Shown: in pieces, positions 15,612-23,256 of the stretch | How positions within the stretch are numbered: position 1 is the first letter of the stretch | Layout: every line of letters begins with the position of its first letter | DNA from: Pontibacter deserti | Lineage (GTDB): Bacteria; Bacteroidota; Bacteroidia; Cytophagales; Hymenobacteraceae | Direction of reading: 5' to 3' | DNA length: 64,000 nucleotides | NCBI RefSeq assembly: GCF_023630255.1 | Contig: NZ_JALPRS010000002.1 | Span: 1-64,000 of the forward strand | Translations under genes and position numbers: made by a program | Notes under the pieces: generated by a model | Told to the model about the DNA's origin: nothing | Seen by the model: only the letters and a program-made list of their open reading frames with translations | Database searches by the model: none

Positions 15612-16745
15612 TTAAAAAGGTTTGCCGTGTGTCTGGCGCATGAGCAATTGCACGGCTGCAGGCACCTGCTTCAGCGTTTTTACAGCTATCTCTGAAAGTA
15701 CAGGGTGCCCGAATAAGTGTTGCACAGTTCTGCCCAGCTGTAGCCTGCTGGAAAACTGCTTTTTCCAGGCATGGTTATAGTTGCTTTCGAGGTGCTGGCG
15801 ATTGCGTCCATTTTTAAAGTATAAAGCTACCTGTTCGGCTGCCAGCTTACCTGCATGTATGGCCATTGCCATGCCGTTGCCGCAAAGAGGAGTTATCATG
15901 CCGGCAGCGTCGCCGCACATCAGCATGTGGTTTTCTATACAGGTTTTTGTAGCAAACGAAATTTCATTGATCACTTCCGGATGTGCATATACAAACGCTG
16001 CTTCTTCAAATATCTGGCGCAGGTGCGGGTTGCGGTAAAGTATAGCTTGCTCCATGGCAGGTATGGTGCCGTGCTGTTTCAGGTTCTGGCGGGTGGTCAG
16101 GTAGCAGAAACAGTAAGTGTCGTTCTCCACAGCCGATATGCCGGCATAGCCATTTTTGAAGTTATGTAGTGCAATTACATTTTTTGCCTGATTATACTTT
16201 ATGTGATATTTTACGCCGATATAAGGCGAGCGCTGCGCAAAGAAACGGCGGTTCAGCTGTCGGTCGAGGTTGGTGCGTTTGCCGTAAGCCCCCAATACAA
16301 TTTCTGCCTGTAGTTTCTCGCCGTTGCCTGTCTGAAGTATAAAGCTGCCATTCTCAAAAGTAACATCCTGCACTGTTGTGTTAAGCTTAAAGGTAACTCC
16401 ATTGGCTTGTGCTAGTTGGTACAGGTAGTTATCGAGGGTATACCTGCTAATGCCAAAGCCACCAAGATCTAGGTCTGCTTCTAAAGTTTGCCCCGACGGA
16501 GATGAAAGTATAAAACGATTAATGCGGGCTGGTTGCAGCTGGCTTATGTCGGTACCCAGGTGTTGCAGGTAAGGCAGCACTTCGTTCGAAACATATTCGC
16601 CGCACACCCTGTGAAAAGGATACGACTTCTTTTCTAGAAGCAAGACCTGTATGCCCTGTTGTGCCAGAGCAAGTGCGCTGGTAAGTCCGGCAAGTCCGCC
16701 GCCAATCACAATTACAGGCCAATCTGGGTTATTTATTTTATACAA
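15612..16745 (-). CDS. FAD-dependent oxidoreductase (geranylgeranyl-reductase/hydroxylase type)
   Basis: 377 residues. N-terminal Rossmann motif VIVIGGGLAGLTSALALAQ (11-29), EKKSYPFHRVCGEY and the second FAD motif GDAAGMITPLCGNGMAMAIHAG near 285-305 define a group-A flavoprotein related to geranylgeranyl reductases and aromatic hydroxylases. The start is TTG at 16743-16745; no better ATG exists before the FAD motif. It is the first gene of the unit with the type III synthase, 150 bases upstream. By analogy with SrsC it may hydroxylate or oxidise the aromatic ring of the synthase product to a quinone. Confidence 0.9.
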   Translation of the reverse strand: MYKINNPDWPVIVIGGGLAGLTSALALAQQGIQVLLLEKKSYPFHRVCGEYVSNEVLPYLQHLGTDISQLQPARINRFILSSPSGQTLEADLDLGGFGISRYTLDNYLYQLAQANGVTFKLNTTVQDVTFENGSFILQTGNGEKLQAEIVLGAYGKRTNLDRQLNRRFFAQRSPYIGVKYHIKYNQAKNVIALHNFKNGYAGISAVENDTYCFCYLTTRQNLKQHGTIPAMEQAILYRNPHLRQIFEEAAFVYAHPEVINEISFATKTCIENHMLMCGDAAGMITPLCGNGMAMAIHAGKLAAEQVALYFKNGRNRQHLESNYNHAWKKQFSSRLQLGRTVQHLFGHPVLSEIAVKTLKQVPAAVQLLMRQTHGKPF

Positions 16746-16883
16746 ATCGAGGATTGCTAAAATTTGGTGAACAGACCTGTTTTAGTGGGTATAATACAAT
16801 AACTATTTAAAAGCTTGCTCGTTTTAATAAATGGAACGACTTTTGTAATTCCTTTACGTAAATACACTTGTTAAAGACTCTCT

Positions 16884-17258
16884 ATGAAGCAAATTATACT
16901 TACTATTTTAGTGTCTATTTCTATGCTGGCAGCTCAGGCCCAGGAACAACAAACCGGACAGCAGGCAGAGAAAGAGAAGCCGCTTACAGTATCTCAGGAC
17001 GATAAGGACTTTACTATATATCCGAACCCCAGCAATGGCGTGTTTACTGTTTCGCTTGCTAACATGACAGCTAAAAGAGCGGAGCTGCGCATTATGAATG
17101 TGATTGGCAACGAAATTTACCACGAAACGCTTACCCGCGACAACGCGCTACTTTCTACTACAGTAGACCTGAGCCGTTACTCAAAGGCAAAAGGACTGTA
17201 CTATGTTAAACTGGAAACAGATAATTTTAGTGTGGTACGACGGGTAATTGTAAAGTAA
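16884..17258 (+). CDS. very short T9SS type A cargo protein (signal peptide plus sorting domain)
   Basis: 124 residues. Signal peptide MKQIILTILVSISMLAAQAQ, then only about 20 polar residues, then a complete type A C-terminal sorting domain (about 42-124). The domain shows FTIYPNPSNGVFTVSL, the central LRIMNVIGNEIY and the end GLYYVKLETDNFSVVRRVIVK. The domain normally directs a much larger passenger through the type IX secretion system; here almost no passenger is left. Monocistronic with its own terminator (17276-17312). Confidence 0.88.
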   Translation: MKQIILTILVSISMLAAQAQEQQTGQQAEKEKPLTVSQDDKDFTIYPNPSNGVFTVSLANMTAKRAELRIMNVIGNEIYHETLTRDNALLSTTVDLSRYSKAKGLYYVKLETDNFSVVRRVIVK

Positions 17259-17275
17259 AAATACCTGTAAAGTTG

Positions 17276-17312
17276 AAGCGGCAGCCTCCTTAAAGAGGCT
17301 GCCGCTTTTTTT
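17276..17312 (+). terminator. strong terminator
   Basis: 13-bp perfect GC-rich stem (17276-17288 with 17295-17307), 6-base loop, seven T. It ends the T9SS mini-protein gene. Confidence 0.88.
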
Positions 17313-17385
17313 ATACCTGCTCCGGTAAAGTATAAATTATACAATTGCCTAATTTTACCCTTACATCTATTTTACGCACAAACGA

Positions 17386-18405
17386 ATGCAACGCTTTAAC
17401 TACCTGCTGCGCTTATTGCCAGCTTTATTTTTACTTGTCACTGCTTGTAAAGAGCCTTTAGTAGCCACCCGCGAAGCCCCCCTTAGCACCATTGCCTTTG
17501 GCTCCTGCAACCGCCAGGATCTGCCGCAGGTAATATGGCCTGCCATAATCCAGAACAACCCGGATGTATGGGTGTGGCTGGGCGATAACATTTATGGCGA
17601 TTCTGAAGATATGGCTGTAATGAAGCAAAAGTATGATATGGTATTGCAGGAACCGGGCTACAAGCAACTGCAGGCAAATGCCAAGGTAATCGGTACCTGG
17701 GACGACCACGACTACGGTCTGAATGATGGAGGCAAAGAATTTAAGATGCGGGAGCAAAGCCAGCAACTGTTCTGGAATTTTATAGGTGAGCCAGCTAACA
17801 GTACGCGCCGGCAGCAGCAGGGTGTTTACAGTGCGCATACCTATGGCCCGGAAGGTAAGCAGGTGAAGGTTATATTACTGGACAGCCGTTATAACCGCGA
17901 TTCGCTTGTGCGCATCAACAAAATATACCAGGTAAACCAGACCGGCGATATGCTGGGCGAAGAACAATGGAAGTGGCTGGAAAACGAGCTTCGCAACAGT
18001 AAAGCGCAGGTAAACATCATAGGTAATGGTATACAGGTATTGCCTGAAGAACAGATGTATGAGAAGTGGGCCAACTTTCCGGCATCCAGAAAAAGACTGT
18101 TAGATATGATTGTAGCTACCCAGGCACAAGGGGTTATACTTATAAGCGGCGACCGCCACATTGGCGAGATATCCAGAACAGAATTACCGGGTCTGAATTA
18201 CCCGCTTTACGAAGTAACCAGCAGCGGCATGACGCATGTGTACAGCGGCAACAACGTAGAGCCTAACAAGTACCGCGTTGGCGGCCTGGTAAATAAACTT
18301 AACTTCGGGATGTTCCGGTTTAACTGGGGCAATAAAGTGCAGGTAGAGATGCTGGTAAAGGGCAAAGACAACGAAGTATACCTGCGCGAGAACGTAACTT
18401 ATTAA
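17386..18405 (+). CDS. PhoD-like alkaline phosphatase lipoprotein
   Basis: 339 residues. Lipoprotein signal with VTAC (Cys 21). The metallophosphoesterase core shows FGSCNRQD (about 39-45), VWLGDNIYGD, IGTWDDHDYG and ISGDRHIGE. This set of Asp, Asn and His ligands belongs to the PhoD/alkaline phosphatase D family (phosphodiesterase/phosphatase with Fe3+/Ca2+). It probably hydrolyses phosphate esters at the cell surface or in the periplasm. Single gene, closed by the hairpin at 18430-18463. Confidence 0.92.
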   Translation: MQRFNYLLRLLPALFLLVTACKEPLVATREAPLSTIAFGSCNRQDLPQVIWPAIIQNNPDVWVWLGDNIYGDSEDMAVMKQKYDMVLQEPGYKQLQANAKVIGTWDDHDYGLNDGGKEFKMREQSQQLFWNFIGEPANSTRRQQQGVYSAHTYGPEGKQVKVILLDSRYNRDSLVRINKIYQVNQTGDMLGEEQWKWLENELRNSKAQVNIIGNGIQVLPEEQMYEKWANFPASRKRLLDMIVATQAQGVILISGDRHIGEISRTELPGLNYPLYEVTSSGMTHVYSGNNVEPNKYRVGGLVNKLNFGMFRFNWGNKVQVEMLVKGKDNEVYLRENVTY

Positions 18406-18429
18406 ACGCTTCTTGAATTTCATACTTGT

Positions 18430-18463
18430 AGGCGGCCGGCTTTAAAAAGTTGGCCGCCTTTTT
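18430..18463 (+). terminator. terminator of the PhoD-like gene
   Basis: Stem AGGCGGCC/GGCCGCCT with a 13-14 base loop and a run of T to 18463. Confidence 0.8.
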
Positions 18464-18537
18464 GTTATGGCCTTGTCAGCATGTTAAACCTTATCACAAA
18501 ACAGCTGTCAAATAATCAAACTTTAAAACGAAGACCC

Positions 18538-18996
18538 ATGAAAACTAACATCCTTAAAAATCTTTTTGTACTGGGATTAGGCGTGTTTCTTTCTGTTGGA
18601 GCAGTAGCACAGGACCAGCCACAGCAGGGCAAACCTAAAAAAGAGCAGCTAACACCGGCGCAGCGCCAGGCTAAAATGCTGGAGAACTATAAAAAGAATC
18701 TGAACCTGTCTGATGCGCAAGGCCAAAAGCTAAAAGCCATACAAGACCGTAAGGTAAAGGACATGCAGGCCATCCGTAACGACCAGAACCTGACCCGCGA
18801 CCAGAAGCGTGAGAAAATGAAAGCACTGCACACCGCGCACCAGCAGGAGATAACTGCTATACTGAATGCAGAGCAAAAGCAGAAGTTTGCAGAAATGCAG
18901 GCCAAGCAGGAAGCACGTAAGCAGCAGATGCGTGAAAAGCGTGGCGGCCATCAAAAAGGCGGCAGAATGCAGTATAAAATGCAGCGCAACAAATAA
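18538..18996 (+). CDS. Spy/CpxP-like LTxxQ-repeat periplasmic protein
   Basis: 152 residues from ATG 18538; the in-frame start at 18481 only adds a polar leader before the signal peptide MKTNILKNLFVLGLGVFLSVGAVAQ. The mature part is a Gln/Lys/Arg-rich helical protein with LTPAQRQAKMLENYKKNLNLSDAQGQKLKAIQDRK and two further helices ending in a basic Gly/His/Lys tail. This resembles Spy/CpxP-type chaperone proteins (LTxxQ motif) widespread in Bacteroidota. Role in envelope stress is inferred. Convergent with 19073. Confidence 0.82.
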   Translation: MKTNILKNLFVLGLGVFLSVGAVAQDQPQQGKPKKEQLTPAQRQAKMLENYKKNLNLSDAQGQKLKAIQDRKVKDMQAIRNDQNLTRDQKREKMKALHTAHQQEITAILNAEQKQKFAEMQAKQEARKQQMREKRGGHQKGGRMQYKMQRNK

Positions 18997-19035
18997 TTTA
19001 CCGTTGTGCAGTAACTTATAGATTACGTTTAAAAT

Positions 19036-19068
19036 AAAAGCTCCCGGAGGTTAAGTCCGGGAGCTTTT
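19036..19068. terminator. bidirectional terminator
   Basis: Perfect 13-bp stem (AAAAGCTCCCGGA with its complement, 19036-19048/19056-19068) with T and A ends. It serves 18538 (+) and 19073 (-). Confidence 0.85.
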
Positions 19069-19072
19069 ATTT

Positions 19073-19417
19073 TTATGGTTGCTCAGGTAGTATGGCTTTG
19101 GAAATATATCCGGTAAACGTTTCTGAATTTTTATCCAGCCGCGCTTTCATAAAAAGTACATCTGTGGTATCCAGTAGTTGTATCTGCTGAGACGTATCAA
19201 AATGTGTAAGGGTAGGGCTGTCAAAATCTGCTTTAGAATAAAGCTCCCCGCCAATAAGTGGCTTTGTCACCAGCAGCACATCCGTCGGCAAAGCAACTGG
19301 TTTGCCGGTTTCACTGGCTATAGTTGCTTCTGAAGTGTCCGGATTATTTGGTTCAGAGTGGCAGGCAGTACAGGCTATGGTTGCAGCTATACTTACTATA
19401 TAAATCATTCTCGGCAT
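19073..19417 (-). CDS. small lipoprotein with SH3-like domain
   Basis: 114 residues starting at ATG 19417 (MPRMIYIVSIAATIACTAC); the longer frame to 19498 adds a polar leader without a signal. A lipobox-like ACTAC gives an anchoring cysteine. Residues about 50-112 (GGELYSKADFDSPTLTHFDTSQQIQLLDTTDVLFMKARLDKNSETFTGYISKAIL) look like a bacterial SH3-type five-strand fold. Ligand unknown. It follows the LLM oxidoreductase gene on the same strand with a gap of about 95 bases, and they may be co-transcribed. Confidence 0.72.
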   Translation of the reverse strand: MPRMIYIVSIAATIACTACHSEPNNPDTSEATIASETGKPVALPTDVLLVTKPLIGGELYSKADFDSPTLTHFDTSQQIQLLDTTDVLFMKARLDKNSETFTGYISKAILPEQP

Positions 19418-19511
19418 AGAGGGAGGTTGGCTAAAACGGAAACTATAAATTCCCTTATGGTCAGTTATGTAAGTTATAAGGTACGGTGCTGCTGTCATAA
19501 GGGTTAATGTT

Positions 19512-20534
19512 TTAACCTATCGTGCCTTTCTGTAACTCTGCCAGTATCTGGTAAGAGTGTAGCCTTGCAGCATGGTCATAAATATGTGACGTAACCATCA
19601 GTTCATCTACGCCTGTGCTATCCAGAAACTGCTGTAACTCCGACTTTACCGTGGCAGGGCTTCCGATAAAACTATACAACAGCATTTGCTGCACCGCATA
19701 CATTTCCGACAGGTCCCATTTATCATCCATACTATCTACGGGTGGTTGCATTTGCCGTGCTGTGCCACGAATCACGTTCAGGAAAGACATGTAAAGAGAG
19801 GTAGCCAGGTGGCGGGCTTCTTCGTCAGTGTCGGCGGCTACGAGGTTTATACCTGCCATGGCATAAGGTTCTTTCAGTGTTTCTGATGGCTGAAAGCTGT
19901 CGCGGTATACTTTAAGAGCCGTGTGTAACAGAGTAGGTGCAAAGTGGCTGGCAAAGGCAAAAGGTAACCCCAAAATACCAGCCAGCTGTGCGCTAAAGGT
20001 GCTCGAGCCCAGTAACCAGATCGGAATGTTCAGTCCTTCGCCGGGTACTGCTCTTACGCGTTGGCCAGCAGATGCAGGTGCCAGGTAACTTCTCAGCTCT
20101 TCAACATTCGCCGGAAAGTCTTCTCCGGCACCCTGCAGGTCGCGGCGTAATGCCATAGCGGTAACATGGTCTGTTCCCGGAGCACGGCCCAGACCCAAGT
20201 CTATCCTGCCGGGGTATAAAGTTTCCAGAGTCCCGAATTGCTCAGCTACTACCAAAGGTGCATGGTTAGGCAGCATAATACCACCGGAGCCTACCCGTAT
20301 AGTGGAGGTACCACCTGCAATATAACCTATAAGTATAGATGTGGCAGAGCTGGCAATGCCGGGCATGTTGTGGTGTTCGGCCATCCAGTAACGGGTATAG
20401 CCCCACTTTTCAGCGTGCTGTGCCAGGTCCAGGCTGTTTTTAAAAGAGTCGGCTGGTGTTTTGCCGGCAAGCACCGGCACCAGGTCAAGTATAGAAATAG
20501 CTGTATCAGAAAGCTGATGTTTTTTATCGCTCAT
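19512..20534 (-). CDS. LLM-class (luciferase-like) flavin-dependent oxidoreductase
   Basis: 340 residues. The TIM-barrel family pattern is clear: [109 protein letters not shown] (shown in parts, motifs [18 protein letters not shown] and [12 protein letters not shown]). This is the YhbW/MsnO8-like subgroup. These use reduced FMN to oxidise an unknown substrate. Cytoplasmic. Confidence 0.92.
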   Translation of the reverse strand: MSDKKHQLSDTAISILDLVPVLAGKTPADSFKNSLDLAQHAEKWGYTRYWMAEHHNMPGIASSATSILIGYIAGGTSTIRVGSGGIMLPNHAPLVVAEQFGTLETLYPGRIDLGLGRAPGTDHVTAMALRRDLQGAGEDFPANVEELRSYLAPASAGQRVRAVPGEGLNIPIWLLGSSTFSAQLAGILGLPFAFASHFAPTLLHTALKVYRDSFQPSETLKEPYAMAGINLVAADTDEEARHLATSLYMSFLNVIRGTARQMQPPVDSMDDKWDLSEMYAVQQMLLYSFIGSPATVKSELQQFLDSTGVDELMVTSHIYDHAARLHSYQILAELQKGTIG

Positions 20535-20716
20535 GTGTAATGTTGCTATGGCTTAAAGTATAAGTTATACTTGCTGTTTAAGATATAGATGCAAGTATAG
20601 ATGGGTTATAACAAGTAAGGCGCTGGAAGGTTTATTTAACTCTGGTAAATGTTTTAAGGTGGTTAACAAGCAGGGTGAAACTTTAGGATTTATGAATGGA
20701 GCTGAGAACAGCTTTA

Positions 20717-20748
20717 TAAAAAAAGCTGCCTTCCATAGGGCAGCTTTT
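20717..20748 (-). terminator. terminator of the lipoprotein gene at 20772
   Basis: Stem AAAAGCTGCC with GGGCAGCTTTT; A run 20717-20724 gives the minus-strand T tract. Confidence 0.8.
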
Positions 20749-20771
20749 GCTCCTGCAGTAGAAGTATAATA

Positions 20772-21314
20772 TTAATTACCACCACAGTCCCAGATGTTAG
20801 ATTTAACTCCCTGACCCGGGTTTTTAGTAATAATGTGTCGGGCAATTACATGGCTGCCATCTTCTTGACTTACAAATACCAGCGTACCCCTATGTATAAC
20901 AACATCACTTTCACCTAAAATGCTGCCACTCAGGTTTAGTGATCCATCCGCATTATAAACAGGGTTTTTTATACTAAACATTTCGGCACCTCCTACTACA
21001 TCAAACTCAGTACCCGTCTCCAGTCCTACTGCAGTCATACCTTTTACTGTAAACTGGCGGATGTAATGTGTTTGACCGCTGGCGCTGTTTGTTTTCTTTA
21101 CTTTATTCTCAATAATGCCTGTAAACCGGATATCTTCACCATAACATTCATTTATCAGGGCTGTGGCAGTAAATGTTATTTCAGTTACCGTAACCGCATT
21201 CTGGGCTATAGTTGCACTTGGTTGCACTTCTTCTGACTGATCTGAGCATGCAAAAAGTAAAAGGCTGAGCCCTACCAAAGATAAAAGTTTGCGGAAGTAA
21301 ATCTTTGTGTTCAT
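20772..21314 (-). CDS. lipoprotein of unknown function
   Basis: 180 residues. Lipoprotein signal with LLFAC (Cys 23) and an acidic linker. The remaining part is predicted all-beta with alternating Thr/Val strands and ends in the unusual NIWDCGGN; two further Cys (one in NECYGED, one in DCGG) could form a disulfide. No recognisable domain. Single gene with terminator at 20717-20748. Confidence 0.78.
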   Translation of the reverse strand: MNTKIYFRKLLSLVGLSLLLFACSDQSEEVQPSATIAQNAVTVTEITFTATALINECYGEDIRFTGIIENKVKKTNSASGQTHYIRQFTVKGMTAVGLETGTEFDVVGGAEMFSIKNPVYNADGSLNLSGSILGESDVVIHRGTLVFVSQEDGSHVIARHIITKNPGQGVKSNIWDCGGN

Positions 21315-21582
21315 AGTCTTATAGTTTAAAGTTTAGTTCTAGCATTTTCATCTGCAGACAGGGCTTATTGCAGGTCTATGTGGTGTATGGAAATGTAATA
21401 TATTAAGAGGGTCAGCAGGGCAGGCTGAGAGTGCTGTAGAAATAGGCTTTGTGTTCATAAGTATTAACATAAATTATACGTATAATGCATTGCATGATAT
21501 ATAGTTGCATACAAATTCAGGTATTTACTTGGCAGGCCATAGTTAAAGGTGGGTAAATGTATTCTAGTGTAGAGGAGAAATA
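21315..21582. other. gap upstream of the lipoprotein gene
   Basis: AT-rich, no open frame of quality; it presumably carries the promoter of 20772-21314, but no exact TAnnTTTG was seen. Confidence 0.4.
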
Positions 21583-21617
21583 AAGAGAAAAGCCGCTATA
21601 CATGACGTGTAGCGGCT
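21583..21617 (-). terminator. terminator of the tRNA-Arg transcript
   Basis: Stem AGCCGCTA with TAGCGGCT (21591-21617) followed on the minus strand by TTTTCTCTTT. It lies 5 bases after the tRNA 3' end. Confidence 0.8.
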
Positions 21618-21622
21618 TATAG

Positions 21623-21694
21623 TGGCCCCGACAGGAATCGAACCTGTATCAAAAGTTTAGGAAACTTCTATTCTATCCATTGAACTACGAGGCC
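21623..21694 (-). tRNA. tRNA-Arg (anticodon CCU)
   Basis: The minus strand folds into a cloverleaf. Acceptor GGCCTCG pairs with CGGGGCC (one G-U), T8 A9, and the D-arm is GTTC...GAAT. The anticodon arm GAAGT-TTCCTAA-ACTTT gives anticodon CCU (reads AGG), and the T-arm has GTTCGATTC. The discriminator is A and the 3' CCA is not encoded. It lies downstream of the HD-PycTM gene on the same strand. Confidence 0.95.
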
Positions 21695-21727
21695 CGTAGT
21701 TATATCGGCAAATTTAAGTATTTATAC

Positions 21728-22951
21728 CTATAAATCAACCCGCGCGGCAGCAGGCACTGCATCCGAGAAATAAGCTATTGAAATGGCAAAGGCCAGAACG
21801 GTAAGCACCAGCCCAACCATAAATATGGTGTAAGAAATGCGCAGGATATTGTATTTGCGTTTCAGAACTTCACCCAGGTAATAAATGTCGGTTATCATGT
21901 TGTTATACAGCGATTTTTTGTCGCGCATAATGTTGTGCATACCGTGCTGAAAATCCTCGAGAGGGATGTTAGTAAAGTTACCGAAGAAGAGCAGGTTTAC
22001 TTTGCGGCTGTTGATCTTTTCTTTCTTGAAAGAGGTGATCTCGGGCTGCGCTGAAATTATAGCAAAAATTACAGAGCCAAGTGCCGTTAAAAGCAGTGTG
22101 CCTACAGGTATTAGCAACGACCGATGTTGCGCAAACTCAGCTCCGGTAACCGATGTTTTGGCACTGAGGTAAGTGATCACCACCGACAGGATAATAGCGT
22201 TAAGGCTGATCATCATGTTGGCTTTATTATCAGCAATTGCACTCAGGTTAAGGTGGGTGCGATAGGTGTTACGGAACATGGTCTCGATACCACGCTTGGG
22301 CTGGGCCAGTGTTTCGCGGTGCTTTTTTTCTTCCTTCTTTTTCTTCTTTACTTCTTTGCTCAGTCGGCTGCGCTGCTCCTGTATGTTCAGGCCAAGTTGC
22401 CCGGCATACTTTCGCTGTGCCTGGTACGTATGGAAAGTAGTAGACAGCAGAAAATCCATCTGGAACTGTGCCCACTCCCTATCTGAAAACGATTTGTCCC
22501 GGAAGATTTCCCATTCCACGCGCAGCAGCTCAGCCGTACTAAAAAATGTTTCTTTCCCGATGTTGGACATGTCGGCATCCACGAGCAGCTCCTCTAAAAG
22601 TGTAACAGGCTCTACATCGTGTTTGGTAGCATGTATGCAGGCGGCAATGCGCTCGATCCGTTCAGCAGGGTGCTGTTGTAGTTCCAGCCACTCACGTGCA
22701 AAGCGTACACTTTCTGCTTCATGGCCTTCGTAAGTGTTCACATATCCTGTGTCATGAAACCAGGCTGCCAGCAACAGATCCTGTAACTCGTCGTGTGGGA
22801 GGTTCTGCATTTCGCCCAGGTCGCGGGCTTCATTTACGGTTTCAAAGGTGTGTCTATAGTTGTGGTATACAAGCTTTTTAGAGAGTTCTCCCTTAAACAG
22901 CTTAAACACATATTCTCCGGCTTGTTTAACTAGTGTGTTGTTGTTATCCAT
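21728..22951 (-). CDS. HD-domain protein fused to a Pycsar-type transmembrane effector (PycTM) domain
   Basis: 407 residues. The N-terminal HD phosphohydrolase-like domain (about 1-190) shows YRHTFETV (His34), AAWFHDTG (His66-Asp67), HATKHD (107-112) and a distal Asp126. A very basic linker (KKKKKEEKK, about 202-210) follows. The C-terminal PycTM/DUF5706 domain (about 220-395) contains NTYRTHLNLSAIADNKANMMISLNA, two hydrophobic segments (about 250-263 and 280-300) and a third near 372-393. PycTM is the membrane effector of cCMP/cUMP Pycsar defence. No nucleotide cyclase lies next to it, so this may be a stand-alone sensor or hydrolase-effector. ATG at 22951. Confidence 0.88.
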   Translation of the reverse strand: MDNNNTLVKQAGEYVFKLFKGELSKKLVYHNYRHTFETVNEARDLGEMQNLPHDELQDLLLAAWFHDTGYVNTYEGHEAESVRFAREWLELQQHPAERIERIAACIHATKHDVEPVTLLEELLVDADMSNIGKETFFSTAELLRVEWEIFRDKSFSDREWAQFQMDFLLSTTFHTYQAQRKYAGQLGLNIQEQRSRLSKEVKKKKKEEKKHRETLAQPKRGIETMFRNTYRTHLNLSAIADNKANMMISLNAIILSVVITYLSAKTSVTGAEFAQHRSLLIPVGTLLLTALGSVIFAIISAQPEITSFKKEKINSRKVNLLFFGNFTNIPLEDFQHGMHNIMRDKKSLYNNMITDIYYLGEVLKRKYNILRISYTIFMVGLVLTVLAFAISIAYFSDAVPAAARVDL

Positions 22952-23256
22952 AATACAGCTTTTCTGCAGGGGCCATGTGTATTGTGGCAGGCAGCAATAG
23001 GTATACAGGCAAACTTTTTGTCCTGCATTACCTGCGTTACGGCAATATCATGTTTTTGTTAACTGCAGGCATTGGAGCCACATTTACAAGTATAAAATTG
23101 GGCTATAACTAAAAAAACAATCTGCTCGTTAATTTCATCAGTTCTGAAGTATATAACTGTAAAGAAATATTTGGCCGGCTGTAAGTAAACCAGCCTGCTA
23201 CTAACCATACATTGCCTTCGTGCTGCACCAGCACATCAGTATTGTTTACCATAACT
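22952..23256. other. 305-base gap between divergent genes
   Basis: Divergent upstream region of 21728 (-) and 23257 (+). No convincing frame; no exact promoter box or notable hairpin seen. Confidence 0.4.

Noticed and set aside
21623-23256. tRNA-Arg as an integration site of a mobile island
   Set aside because: No integrase, no direct repeat of the tRNA 3' end and no compositional break were seen beside it.
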